From: Kitasatospora sp052076145 | GTDB lineage: Bacteria > Actinomycetota > Actinomycetes > Streptomycetales > Streptomycetaceae | DNA length: 64,000 nt | Assembly (NCBI RefSeq): GCF_052076145.1 | Contig: NZ_CP197246.1 | Coordinates: forward strand, 3,844,001-3,908,000 | Reading direction: 5' to 3' | In this document: in pieces, positions 33,637 through 41,632 of the stretch | Layout: every line of letters starts with the position of its first letter | How positions within the stretch are numbered: position 1 is the first letter of the stretch | Position numbers and translations under genes: made by a program | Notes under the pieces: model-generated | Databases searched by the model: none | What the model was told of the DNA's origin: nothing | What the model saw: only the letters and a program-made list of their open reading frames with translations

Positions 33637-34286
33637 CCACCCCTCCGCCCCCGCCGCCCAACTACCCGCCCACCATCGGCTTGCAGACGACCACCTGGTG
33701 GTCGTGGCAGAACGCCTCCGCCTCCATGTGGACGCCCGAGCGGATCGCCGCCGCCGAGGCCGGCCAGACCCGACTCACCGCCGCGATGGACGGGCTGTCC
33801 CGCAGCATCACCGAGACCCCCGAGCAGCGGCGCCGCCGCCTCCGCCAGGAGGACGACTATGAGCGCGCGTTGCAGGGGGAGACCCCGCCCCAGCGCGCCG
33901 CCCGCCACCGCCGCGAGGACCGCCAGCACCAGCGCGCCGCCTCCCGCCTCTGGAAGGTGGGCGAGGGGGAGCGGTCCCGGCGCTTTCGCCGCTGGTGCAC
34001 CCTCACCGCCGTCTCCGCCAGTACCGGGTACGGGCTCGGCCTGGTCCAGCAGATCAGCGAACTGCCGTTCATCGTGGGCCTGTTGATCGCGCTCCCCGGC
34101 ACGTACTGGATCGACCTGAAGATGCGCGGCGGCTGGCAGCACCCCGAGCGCATCTCCGCACTGCGCGGCGGGCGTGCGATCAGCGCCGTGCTGCTGACCC
34201 GCATCCCCGTCAGCAGCGTCCTCGCCTCGCTGCTGCACCTCGACCGCCTCCTCGCCGCCAGCGGCCACCTCATCCACCACATCTAA
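33633..34286 (+). CDS. Spd-like membrane-associated protein
   Basis: 217 residues from GTG 33633 (GTGA overlap). A Pro-rich start, a long charged helical region with many Arg/Glu (about 50-115), then one or two membrane segments (LPFIVGLLIALPGTYWI) and a hydrophobic C-terminus (SSVLASLLHLDRLLAASG). No enzymatic motif. By setting it belongs to the plasmid-spread group of membrane proteins. Confidence 0.6.
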   Translation: MTTPPPPPPNYPPTIGLQTTTWWSWQNASASMWTPERIAAAEAGQTRLTAAMDGLSRSITETPEQRRRRLRQEDDYERALQGETPPQRAARHRREDRQHQRAASRLWKVGEGERSRRFRRWCTLTAVSASTGYGLGLVQQISELPFIVGLLIALPGTYWIDLKMRGGWQHPERISALRGGRAISAVLLTRIPVSSVLASLLHLDRLLAASGHLIHHI

Positions 34287-34298
34287 GGAGTTCTGATC

Positions 34299-34718
34299 AT
34301 GGGTTCGATGTTCGGCGCATTCGGCTCCGGCGGCGTCTGCCTGGCCATCGCGGTGTGGATCGTGATCGGGCACCGGGGCAAGGGCAAGCTCGCCGCCAAG
34401 CACGAGGACCACCACACCGCCTGGTGGATGATCATCTTCGGGATCTTCGCCGCCGGGGCGGGGCAGGCGTTCAGCGCACCGGCCACGGTCGGCGCCGCGC
34501 TCACCCACACCGCCACCCAGTCAGCAGCGTTCGGCAACGTTGGCGTCGGCGCCGTCGCCGCCGTCCTGACGATCGTCCTGTTCGGCACCAAGCCGAGGCC
34601 GCTGCTTGACTCCGTACTCGGCGCCACCGTCCCGTCCGTCTACGCCGCCGCCGGCGGCCTGTGGGCACTCCCCCTGACCGTCGTCGGCTCCGTCATCAAG
34701 TCCCTGGTCGGTGCCTGA
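34299..34718 (+). CDS. Spd-like integral membrane protein
   Basis: 139 residues, AAGGAG about 8 nt before the ATG. Four hydrophobic segments: VCLAIAVWIVIG, WWMIIFGIFAAGAGQAF, VGVGAVAAVLTIVLFG and a C-terminal LWALPLTVVGSVIKSLVGA. Resembles SpdB-type spread proteins in size and layout, but sequence identity to a named family is not claimed. Confidence 0.6.
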   Translation: MGSMFGAFGSGGVCLAIAVWIVIGHRGKGKLAAKHEDHHTAWWMIIFGIFAAGAGQAFSAPATVGAALTHTATQSAAFGNVGVGAVAAVLTIVLFGTKPRPLLDSVLGATVPSVYAAAGGLWALPLTVVGSVIKSLVGA

Positions 34719-34720
34719 TC

Positions 34721-35581
34721 GTGGACACCGACCGGCTGAAGGCGAAGACGAAGGCTGGCCTGGGCGGGATCTCGCTGAAGGCGATCGGCCGGGGCAACCG
34801 CCGCATGCTCGCCCCGCTCAAGGCCCGGCACGCCGAGGCCAAGGGCCAGCACGCCGAGGTGCTGGCCGCCCTGGATGAGCGCCGGGCCAAGGCGAGGGAG
34901 ATCGAGGACCCGGAGAAGCGTTCCAAGGCGCTCGAAGCGCTGAAGAGCGAGAAGCCGATGTCCCCGACCCTGGTCGCCGCCGGATGCACCGTGGTCGCCG
35001 CCGTCGTGGCCTGGCCGATGCTGCACGGCCACCACACCGTTGTGGCAGCCACCGGCCTGACCCTGTGGCTGCTGGCCGCCCTGGTGCTCGGTCAGCAGGA
35101 CGCCGAGAACACCGCGACCGAGGCCACCGAGGAGGCCGAGGAGGCGCCCGCCGAGGCCTCAGCCCCGACCGGTCCCACCCCCGCCCAGACCCACGCCCTG
35201 ACGGCCTCCCTGACGGCCGGTGGGGAGTCTGTTCTCCTCACCCGGATCGCCTCCCGGCTGGCCTCCTCCCACCCCGGCTGGACCCCCGCCCGCGGGGCCG
35301 TCCGCGCCCTCCTCACCGAGGCCGGTGTACCGGTCCGCGAGGGGGTCCGTACACCGGACGGCAACGGCCCCGGCGTCCACCACCAGGACGTGCCCCCGCT
35401 CCCCTCCCCAGCAGCAGCCACCCCTGGGGGCCCTGTTGTTGCCAACGTTGGCCCTGGTCAGAGTGCCAACGCCAACACCAACAACAGCTCCGAGCGCATC
35501 ACCCGAGAGGGGTTCGTCGTGCGGGCCGACCCCGACAACCCCGCCCGCACCGTGGTGCTCGGCAAGCTCGACGCCGCCTGA
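34721..35581 (+). CDS. Membrane protein with basic N-terminus and acidic/Ala-rich linker
   Basis: 286 residues from GTG 34721, 2 nt after the previous stop. A Lys/Arg-rich helical N-terminus (1-85), two membrane spans (about 88-125, including VAAGCTVVAAVVAWPML), an acidic Ala/Glu stretch, and a predicted soluble C-domain (about 165-286) containing a LLTRIASRLASSHPGWTPA segment that looks like a winged-helix fragment. Unknown function; typical of AICE operons. Confidence 0.6.
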   Translation: MDTDRLKAKTKAGLGGISLKAIGRGNRRMLAPLKARHAEAKGQHAEVLAALDERRAKAREIEDPEKRSKALEALKSEKPMSPTLVAAGCTVVAAVVAWPMLHGHHTVVAATGLTLWLLAALVLGQQDAENTATEATEEAEEAPAEASAPTGPTPAQTHALTASLTAGGESVLLTRIASRLASSHPGWTPARGAVRALLTEAGVPVREGVRTPDGNGPGVHHQDVPPLPSPAAATPGGPVVANVGPGQSANANTNNSSERITREGFVVRADPDNPARTVVLGKLDAA

Positions 35582-35606
35582 CCCACAGACACGAGAGGCA
35601 CCCGCC

Positions 35607-35699
35607 ATGACCAACCACTGGCCGAACAAGACGATCCCGGAGTTCACCGGCGAGAAGCTGGCCGACGCGATCGAGCAGCACGGAGCCACCCGTGGGTGA
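35607..35699 (+). CDS. 30-residue ORF ahead of the primase-polymerase gene
   Basis: Reads MTNHWPNKTIPEFTGEK at its start. GAGAGG is 7-12 nt upstream, and its end overlaps the GTG start of the prim-pol gene by 8 nt. Probably translated and coupled to it. Confidence 0.45.
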   Translation: MTNHWPNKTIPEFTGEKLADAIEQHGATRG

Positions 35700-36597
35700 C
35701 TGGCATCTGGCCCTGGGCGCCGCGCACGTCGCGGCCAAGCTCGGCCACGCCGTCTTCCCGACCACCCGGACCAAGAAGCCCGCGATCCCCAGCCCCCACC
35801 CCGACGACCGCACCTGCAAGGGCACCTGTAGCCAGTACGGGCACGGCGTCCACGACGCCACTACCGGCCCCGCCGTGCTGCAGGCCATGTTCGACGCCGC
35901 CCCCTGGGCCACCGGATACGGCATCGCCTGCGGACGTGCCCCGCACCACCTTGTCGGCATCGACCTCGACGTCAAGCACGGCATCGACGGGCCCGCCAAC
36001 TTCCGGGCCCTCGCCGCCGAGCATGGGTTCACCATCCCGCACACCACCGTCGTCGCGACCCCCTCCGGCGGCTGGCACCTCTGGTTCACCGCCCCAGCCG
36101 AGGCGGTGGTCAAGAACTCCTCGGGGGAACTCGCCCCCGGTATCGACGTGCGCGGCAGCGCCGGAGTGCTGGTAGGCCCCGGCTCCCGCACCGCCGCCGG
36201 GGCCTACCGCTTCACCCCGCGCACCGACCCCCAGCACATCGCACCCCTGCCCGAACTGCTGCTGGCCCTGCTCACCCCGTCCCCGGCTCCGGCGACCAGC
36301 CCGTCAAGCCCTGGCTCCGGCCCGAGCGGTGAGGTGCGGGTCCTGGACGCCTACGTCCGGGCCGCTCTGGACGGCGAGACGGCGAAGGTGCGGGAGCAGC
36401 ACAAACCCGGCCGCAAGAACCGGCTCTGGGCGTCCTCCGCCGCGCTCGGCCGCCTGGTCCGCACGGGCGCGCTGCCCGCCACCGACGCCGAGACCGAGCT
36501 CCTGCAAGCCGGGCTCGCCTGTGGCCTCGACTGGCGCACCTGCGAACGCACGATCCGCTCCGGCCTGGCCCGCGCCACCACCGGTCGCGCCACCTGA
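35692..36597 (+). CDS. Bifunctional DNA primase/polymerase (prim-pol)
   Basis: 301 residues from GTG 35692. Prim-pol core motifs: VGIDLDVKHG with metal-binding Asp91 and Asp93, and PSGGWHLWF with His129, both as in archaeo-eukaryotic primase-polymerases; the N-terminal GHAVFPTTRTKKPAIP and GYGIACGR are also typical. The C-terminal 90 residues form a helical PriCT-like domain (ARTGALPATDAET). It makes primers and short DNA for replication of the excised element, together with the DUF3987 protein that follows. Confidence 0.85.
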   Translation: MGDWHLALGAAHVAAKLGHAVFPTTRTKKPAIPSPHPDDRTCKGTCSQYGHGVHDATTGPAVLQAMFDAAPWATGYGIACGRAPHHLVGIDLDVKHGIDGPANFRALAAEHGFTIPHTTVVATPSGGWHLWFTAPAEAVVKNSSGELAPGIDVRGSAGVLVGPGSRTAAGAYRFTPRTDPQHIAPLPELLLALLTPSPAPATSPSSPGSGPSGEVRVLDAYVRAALDGETAKVREQHKPGRKNRLWASSAALGRLVRTGALPATDAETELLQAGLACGLDWRTCERTIRSGLARATTGRAT

Positions 36598-36688
36598 CCG
36601 ACTCCGCTCGCCCTCCCCGAGGCGGGGGCGGAAAAGCGCTTATCCGCCCCCGCATCGCCGCAGCTCTCTGTACGAAAGGGGACCACCC

Positions 36689-38281
36689 TTGACTCCTCCC
36701 ACTCCCGCACCTGACGACGCGTACGGCAACGTCACCAGCCTGTTCGCCGACGACTGGGCCGCCCTGGAGCCGCCGCCCGAGCACACGGACGTGTGGGACA
36801 CCCCGATCCCGCTCGGCCAGGCCATCGCCCTGCCGCCCTTCCCCGTCGACGCCCTGCCCGCCTGGGTAGGGGAGATGGTCGCGGCCGTCGCCGAGGAGAC
36901 CCAGACCCCCGCCGACCTCGGCGGCTCCATCGGCCTCGCGGTGCTGTCCACAGCCTGTGGAGGCCGCGCCGTCGTCTCCGTCCGGGGCCGTTGGCGCGAG
37001 CCGGTGAACCTGTTCACCGTCACCGCCCTGCCCCCGGGCAACCGCAAGAGCGCCGTCGTCGCGGAGCTGACTCGCCCCCTGCTCGCAGTGGAGAAGGTCC
37101 TGATCGAGCAGAGCAGCACGGTGCGGGCCGAGGCGGAGACCACTGCCAAGCTCTCCCGCTCCGCTGCCGAGAAGGCCGCCGCGCGGGCGGCGAACGCCGA
37201 GCCCGAACAACGTGCCCAGCTCACCCGGGAGGCGATCGAGCTGGCCGAGGCCGCCGAGGAGACCAGCGTCCCGGCCCGGCCGCAGCTGGTCGCGGACGAC
37301 GTCACCCCCGAGAACCTGGCCACCCTGCTCGCCGACCAGGGCGGCCGGATGGCCGTTCTGTCCGCTGAGGGCGGGATCTTCGACATCATCGCGGGCCGCT
37401 ACTCCGGCACCCCCAACCTGGAGGTGTTCCTCAAGGGCCACGCGGGGGACATGCTGCGGGTCAACCGGCAGGCCCGGGACGCTCAGTTCCTCGAAGCCCC
37501 CGCGCTGACCATGGGGATCGCCGTCCAGCCGTCCGTGTTCCGGGACATCGCCAAGGCCAAGGGCTTCGAAGGGCGTGGGCTGCTCGCCCGCTTCCTCTAC
37601 GCGATGCCCCGCAGCATGGTCGGCTTCCGCAACCTCACCCCGGAGTTGATCCCCGAGGCGGTGGCCGACACCTACGCCAAGACGCTGGGCACGCTCACCC
37701 TGGCCCTGGCCGGGTGGACCGACCCGGCCGTCCTCACCCTCACGCCCGAGGCCGACGCGGTGCTGCTGGAGCACCAGAACGCCACCGAGGTGCAGATGCG
37801 GCCGAGCGGGCCGCTCGCCCACATCGACACCTGGGCCAGCAAGTTGGACGGCGCGATCGCCCGCGTCGCCGGACTACTCCACCTCGCCGCCCACCCGGAC
37901 GACGGGTACACCCGCCCGATCGTCGCCGAGACGATGACGGCGGCCTGCGGGATCGGTGACTACTACACCGCCCACGCCCTTGCGGTGTTCGACGCCATGG
38001 GCAACGACCCCGCGCTTGGCAAGGCCCGCGCCGTCCTCGCGCACCTGGAGACCGCCGACGCGCTGGTGATCAGCAAGCGGGAGCTGTTCCGGGCCCTGTC
38101 CCGGGGTGAGTTCCCGGCCGTCGCTGACCTTGACCCCGCCCTGACCCTGCTGGAAGAGCACGGCTGGATCAGGCAGGAAGCGCCCCCGGCCCGCACCGGA
38201 CGCGGCGGCCGGCCGCCCTCCCCGCGCTACCAGACCCACCCCACCCTCACTTCCAGCCCGCGACAGAACCTCCAGAACTGA
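36689..38281 (+). CDS. DUF3987 / YfjI-type putative helicase-primase
   Basis: 530 residues from TTG 36689 (AAAGGGGA upstream); no ATG is near. A P-loop ATPase: ALPPGNRKSAVVAEL is a variant Walker A (about residue 115), followed by a long Ala/Glu coil (about 150-195) and VLSAEGGIFDIIAGRY, the Walker B region. DUF3987 proteins accompany prim-pol in phages and ICEs and are thought to unwind DNA. The C-terminal domain (from ARAVLAHLETADALVISKR) is a predicted winged helix with a Pro/Arg-rich end. It directly precedes the symmetric repeat array. Confidence 0.8.
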   Translation: MTPPTPAPDDAYGNVTSLFADDWAALEPPPEHTDVWDTPIPLGQAIALPPFPVDALPAWVGEMVAAVAEETQTPADLGGSIGLAVLSTACGGRAVVSVRGRWREPVNLFTVTALPPGNRKSAVVAELTRPLLAVEKVLIEQSSTVRAEAETTAKLSRSAAEKAAARAANAEPEQRAQLTREAIELAEAAEETSVPARPQLVADDVTPENLATLLADQGGRMAVLSAEGGIFDIIAGRYSGTPNLEVFLKGHAGDMLRVNRQARDAQFLEAPALTMGIAVQPSVFRDIAKAKGFEGRGLLARFLYAMPRSMVGFRNLTPELIPEAVADTYAKTLGTLTLALAGWTDPAVLTLTPEADAVLLEHQNATEVQMRPSGPLAHIDTWASKLDGAIARVAGLLHLAAHPDDGYTRPIVAETMTAACGIGDYYTAHALAVFDAMGNDPALGKARAVLAHLETADALVISKRELFRALSRGEFPAVADLDPALTLLEEHGWIRQEAPPARTGRGGRPPSPRYQTHPTLTSSPRQNLQN

Positions 38282-38501
38282 CACAACCCCAGATCACCCG
38301 CTCTGACCAGCGCAAACGCCCGCACGACCCGCGTGACAGAACGGGTCCAAAACTCTGACACAACCCCCTCCCGCCCCGGGCCGCCCGTCTGGCCGGGGGT
38401 TCTGTCGGAGTTTTGGACCGGTTCTGTCACACCCCATCCCGGCCACAAACCCCCAGTTCACAGCCCCGACAGGGAGTTCTGTCAGTTCTGGAGGTTCTGT
38501 C
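38262..38501. repeat. Mirror-symmetric array of eight 8-bp repeats; candidate replication origin
   Basis: Four GACA(G/C)AAC copies (38262, 38280, 38335, 38357) are followed by four GTTCTGTC copies (38399, 38421, 38476, 38494). The start-to-start spacings are 18, 55, 22, then 22, 55, 18, so the array is exactly symmetric about 38381.5. Around the inner and outer pairs the flanking bases are also complementary (about 36-nt and 28-nt arms, few mismatches), whereas the 47-base stretches between are not. The position, downstream of rep genes and upstream of xis, is where an AICE origin is expected. Confidence 0.7.
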
Positions 38502-38541
38502 ACGCCCCAAGGCCGCCCACAGCACCACGGAAGGACCGAGC

Positions 38542-38814
38542 ATGACCACCGCCACGCCCGCAGCCCTGACCGTGCCCGAGGCCAGCGGCACCGCGCCGGC
38601 CGTGCCGGACCAAGACCTCACCCTGGTCGCCCTCACGGTCGAAGAGGCCGCCCGCCGCCTCAGCATCGGCCGCACCACCATGTACGCCCTCATCCGGGAC
38701 GGCGAGATCCCCACCGTCCCCATCGGCCGACTCCGCCGAGTTCCTGCCGAAGTCCTGGCCGAGTACCTGCGCCGCCTGATGAACAGCGTCGCCAACCACC
38801 ACATCGCATCCTGA
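38542..38814 (+). CDS. xis: Excisionase, helix-turn-helix protein
   Basis: 90 residues with GGAAGGA 6 nt before the ATG. LTVEEAARRLSIGRTTMYALIRDGEIPTVPIGR is the excisionase-family HTH (MerR-like winged helix) at about residues 34-66. It ends 13 nt before the integrase start, the usual xis-int order. It should bind the attachment arms and favour excision. Confidence 0.85.
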   Translation: MTTATPAALTVPEASGTAPAVPDQDLTLVALTVEEAARRLSIGRTTMYALIRDGEIPTVPIGRLRRVPAEVLAEYLRRLMNSVANHHIAS

Positions 38815-38827
38815 GGAGACAGCACCC

Positions 38828-40102
38828 TTGGCAACCCGTCAGCCCAACGGCGGTTCCAGCATTTACCAGGACAAGGACGGCAAGTGGCACGGCCGCGTGA
38901 CCGTCGGCGTGAAGGACGACGGCTCCCCGGACCGTCGCCACGTCCGGGGGAAGACCCGGGCGGAGGTGACGAAGAAGGTCCGGGACCTGGAGCGGCAGCG
39001 CGACGGGGGGAACGTGCGGAAGGCTGGGAAGTCCTGGACCGTCGCGTCCTGGCTCACGCACTGGGTCGAGAACATCGCGGCCCTGCACGTCCGGCCGAAC
39101 ACCCTCTCCGGCTATCGGGTGGCTGTGAACGTTCACCTGATCCCCGGGCTCGGTGCTCACCGGCTGGAGAAGCTGGAGCCGGAGCACCTGGAGCGCCTGT
39201 ACGTGAAGATGCAGGCCAACGGCAGCAAGCCCGCCACCGCTCACCAGGCCCACCGCACCATCCGGACGGCGCTCAACCAGGCCATCCGGCGCGGCCACCT
39301 CACCCGGAACGTCGCCTCTCTCGCCGTCGCGCCCCGGGTCGAAGAGGAGGAGGTCGAGCCGTACGAGGTGGAGGAGGTCCAGTCCCTGCTGCTGGAGGCG
39401 GCCAAGAGCCGCAACAGCGGGCGCTGGGCCATCGCGCTGGCGCTCGGCCTGCGGCAGGGTGAGGCGCTCGGTCTCCAGTGGCGGGACGTCGACCTGGAGG
39501 TGGGCTCACTCCGGGTGCGGCAAGCCCGGCAGCGGCCGAAGTACGCGCACGGCTGCACCGAGCCCTGCGGTCGGAAGCACGCCGGCCGCTGCCCGGAGCG
39601 GATTCACACGAACGAGGACGCCGCCCTGACCAAGTCGCGGGCGGGCAAGCGGCTGATCGGCCTGCCGGATCAGCTGGTGAAGTTGCTCCTGCTCCACAAG
39701 GAGGAGCAGGAGCGGGAGCGGCTGGCCGCCCGGCAGGAGTGGGTGGAAGGCGGCTGGGTCTTCGCTTCGGAGACCGGCCTGCCGCTGATCCCGCGTACCG
39801 ACTGGGACCGGTGGAAGCAGCTGCTCGCGGCGGCGGGAATCCGGGACGGACGGCTGCACGACGCCCGGCACACCGCTGGCACGATCCTGCTGCTGCTCGG
39901 TGTGCCCGAGCGGATCGTGATGGAGATCATGGGGTGGTCCAGCTCCGCGATGACCAGGCGGTACCAGCACGTGACGGCCCGAATCCGGCGGGACGTGGCG
40001 AAGCAGATCGGCGGTCTCATCTGGGAGGTGGTCAAGGACTCCACCGGCGGCGAACCGGGTGAGCCGGGGGCCCCGGAGGTCGGCCCGAATCCGGCCAACT
40101 GA
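38828..40102 (+). CDS. int: Tyrosine site-specific integrase
   Basis: 424 residues from TTG 38828. An N-terminal AP2-like arm-binding domain (SSIYQDKDGKWHGRVTVG) is followed by a SAM-like core-binding domain (about 70-165). The catalytic domain has Arg209 (LRQGEALGLQW), a Lys near 269, His344-xx-Arg347 (HDARHTAG), Trp370 at the second His position, and nucleophile Tyr379 (RRYQHV). A Cys/His-rich insertion (residues 242-260, Cys243, Cys247, Cys255) precedes the Lys strand, as in many Streptomyces integrases. It recombines the 59-bp core in tRNA-Ser(CGA); attR begins 73 bp after its stop. Confidence 0.93.
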   Translation: MATRQPNGGSSIYQDKDGKWHGRVTVGVKDDGSPDRRHVRGKTRAEVTKKVRDLERQRDGGNVRKAGKSWTVASWLTHWVENIAALHVRPNTLSGYRVAVNVHLIPGLGAHRLEKLEPEHLERLYVKMQANGSKPATAHQAHRTIRTALNQAIRRGHLTRNVASLAVAPRVEEEEVEPYEVEEVQSLLLEAAKSRNSGRWAIALALGLRQGEALGLQWRDVDLEVGSLRVRQARQRPKYAHGCTEPCGRKHAGRCPERIHTNEDAALTKSRAGKRLIGLPDQLVKLLLLHKEEQERERLAARQEWVEGGWVFASETGLPLIPRTDWDRWKQLLAAAGIRDGRLHDARHTAGTILLLLGVPERIVMEIMGWSSSAMTRRYQHVTARIRRDVAKQIGGLIWEVVKDSTGGEPGEPGAPEVGPNPAN

Positions 40103-40118
40103 GACCAAAACTGAGACC
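40100..40118 (+). repeat. Right arm-type repeat, candidate integrase site
   Basis: TGAGACCAAAACTGAGACC overlaps the integrase stop codon and matches 27500-27518 at 18 of 19 positions. Each block holds two copies of the TGAGACC motif 11 bp apart, about one helical turn. Confidence 0.6.
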
Positions 40119-40125
40119 GCCACGA

Positions 40126-40166
40126 CGAAGGGCCCCGACCGTTGCCGGTCGGGGCCCTTCGTTTTT
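40126..40166 (+). terminator. Terminator of the integrase gene, also behind tRNA-Ser(CGA)
   Basis: A perfect 15-bp stem (40126-40140 with 40147-40161), 6-nt loop, and TTTTT at 40162-40166, a classic terminator for the plus strand. Read on the minus strand, the same hairpin follows the tRNA, so the element supplies the tRNA with a new terminator. Confidence 0.85.
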
Positions 40167-40175
40167 ACTGCTCAG

Positions 40176-40234
40176 TGGCGGTAGCGGTGGGATTCGAACC
40201 CACGGTGAAGTTGCCCCCACACACGCTTTCGAGG
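40176..40234 (-). repeat. attR: 59-bp core shared with attL
   Basis: Identical to 27346-27404. It begins at the encoded CCA and reaches the anticodon loop, so the 3' two-thirds of the present tRNA gene comes from the element's attP. Confidence 0.95.
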
Positions 40235-40265
40235 CGTGCTCCTTTGGCCGCTCGGACACGCTACC
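40176..40265 (-). tRNA. tRNA-Ser(CGA), CCA encoded; target of the integrated element
   Basis: Acceptor GGTAGCG/CGCTACC, anticodon stem CACGC/GCGTG with loop CTCGAAA (anticodon CGA), a long variable arm typical of tRNA-Ser, T arm GTGGG-TTCGAAT-CCCAC, discriminator G and CCA. Intact: the 5' part is chromosomal and the rest lies in attR. Confidence 0.95.
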
Positions 40266-40275
40266 GAGGGGAACT

Positions 40276-40809
40276 CTACCGGACGGCCCGGCCGGGGACG
40301 AAATCCGTATCCAGGCGCTGGGTGCCGAAGAACGCGAGCAGCTGCTCCGAGCACTCCCCGGCCAGGACGCCGGAGATCACCTCGGGGCGGTGGTTGAGGC
40401 GGCGGTCCCGCATCACGTCGAAGAGCGAGCCGGCCGCGCCGGCCTTCTCGTCGTACGCGCCGTACACCACGCGGTCGACCCGGGAGAGCACGATCGCGCC
40501 CGCGCACATCGTGCACGGCTCCAGCGTCACCACCAGCGTGCAGCCGCTCAACCGCCACTCGCCGACCTGCTCGGCGGCCTGCCGGATGGCCACCACCTCG
40601 GCGTGCGCCGTCGGGTCGCCGACGGCCTCCCGCTCGTTGTGGCCGCGCCCGATCACCGTGCCGTCGGGGCCGAGGACGAGCGCCCCGACCGGGACGTCGC
40701 CGGTGGCCGGGGCCAGCGCGGCCTCGGCCATGGCGAGGCGCATCAGGTCACGCCAGGGGTCGCGTACGGGGTCGGGGCGCACGGGAGCCGGGAGCGGGGC
40801 GGTCTGCAT
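40276..40809 (-). CDS. tadA: tRNA-specific adenosine deaminase
   Basis: 177 residues from ATG 40809 (a GTG at 40827 is an alternative). Cytidine-deaminase fold with the zinc motif HAE (His69, Glu71) and PCTMC (Cys99, Cys102). It converts A34 to inosine in tRNA-Arg(ACG), two copies of which are at 14.4 kb. The next gene upstream in transcription is its usual Streptomyces partner. Ends 11 bases from the tRNA-Ser 5' end. Confidence 0.92.
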   Translation of the reverse strand: MQTAPLPAPVRPDPVRDPWRDLMRLAMAEAALAPATGDVPVGALVLGPDGTVIGRGHNEREAVGDPTAHAEVVAIRQAAEQVGEWRLSGCTLVVTLEPCTMCAGAIVLSRVDRVVYGAYDEKAGAAGSLFDVMRDRRLNHRPEVISGVLAGECSEQLLAFFGTQRLDTDFVPGRAVR

Positions 40810-40869
40810 GGCTCCAGTGTCCGCCACCGGGCCTGCTCGGTCCGACCACCCCGCGCCGTGCGGCAGGCC

Positions 40870-41400
40870 CTAGCGGACGGCCTCCAGCACCTCGGTGCAG
40901 CCCAGGGCGTCGGCGATCACCGTGATCGCGTCGCCGTCCAGGGCGCGCAGGGCCGGGGCGGTCACCCCGAGGTCGGCCAGCAGCTCCGGGTCGCCGAGCG
41001 GGCCGACGGCTCCGGCGGGCCCGCTGTCGGCGCGGACGTCGTCCTCGTCGGGCTCGGCCTCGCCGTCCTCGTCGTCCGGGTCCGCCACGAGGTCGTCGAG
41101 GTCGTCGAAGTCCTCGTCGTCGTCACGACCGATCAGTTCGTCCGTGAGCATCGACCCGTAGGAGCTGCGGGCGGCTGCGGCGGCGTCCGAGACGAAGATC
41201 CTCGGGTCCTCCTCGCCGTCCACCCGGAGGATGGCGAACCAGGTGTCCTCCTGCTCGATCAGGACCAGGACGGTGTCGTCGTCCCGGGCGGAATCTCGGG
41301 CCAGATCGGCCAGATCGGCCACGGTTTCCACGTTGTCGAGTTCTGGTTCGCTCGCTTCCCACCCGTCGTCGGTGCGAGCAAGCACAGCAGCGAAGTACAC
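40870..41400 (-). CDS. tRNA adenosine deaminase-associated protein
   Basis: 176 residues from GTG 41400 with GGGAGA upstream. Begins YFAAVLARTDDGWEA, has LVLIEQEDTWFAILRVDG, an acidic low-complexity stretch (DDDEDFDDLDDLVADPDDED, about 93-112), and a C-terminal helical region ending LGCTEVLEAVR. This family always flanks tadA in actinomycetes, here 60 bases upstream of it on the same strand. Biochemical role unknown; the acidic loop may mimic RNA. Confidence 0.8.
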   Translation of the reverse strand: MYFAAVLARTDDGWEASEPELDNVETVADLADLARDSARDDDTVLVLIEQEDTWFAILRVDGEEDPRIFVSDAAAAARSSYGSMLTDELIGRDDDEDFDDLDDLVADPDDEDGEAEPDEDDVRADSGPAGAVGPLGDPELLADLGVTAPALRALDGDAITVIADALGCTEVLEAVR

Positions 41401-41632
41401 CGGGGACTCTCCCAAGCTTGGTCTCGGCTGTAGGCGATCTCGGGCGAACGCGGACTGGCCGCCCCCGCGCCAGAGGCGGCCCGTCCATTCGGACCGTCCC
41501 ACCGGCATCGTGACAGAAAGCTGGTCCTCGCGGGGGGTGTTCGGCACCGCGTCTTTGCAGGTCGTGTCGGAATGGCCGGTCGACAACCGAGGATCCGGCC
41601 GGGAGCTCGTCAGATCCCGGCGGTCCACCTCG

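Larger units (their letters stand above)
27346..40234. mobile_element. Integrative element in tRNA-Ser(CGA): AICE-like, without a transfer ATPase (AIME)
   Basis: Bounded by 59-bp direct repeats that are the attachment sites. Contents in order: arm-type repeats, YaaC-like cargo gene, HAD and GntR genes, then one rightward operon with a WhiB-like regulator, Spd-like membrane proteins, an RRQRL zinc protein, a prim-pol and a DUF3987 protein, a symmetric repeat array, excisionase and integrase. The modular order rep-xis-int at the right end is that of actinomycete integrative and conjugative elements. No FtsK/TraB/TraSA-like gene is present in the 12.9 kb, so transfer would need a helper, which is the AIME definition. 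The left 1.4 kb is visibly less GC-rich than the rest, indicating separate acquisition of the cargo. Confidence 0.9.

Noticed and set aside
38227..38545. ORFs of about 70 codons on both strands across the repeat array
   Set aside because: They exist because the region is an inverted repeat (similar peptides such as SEFWT are read from both strands). No ribosome sites and no consistent codon bias.
41010..41130. Low-complexity acidic repeat in the tadA partner gene as a separate repeat element
   Set aside because: It is in-frame Asp/Glu-rich coding sequence typical of this family, not an independent DNA repeat.
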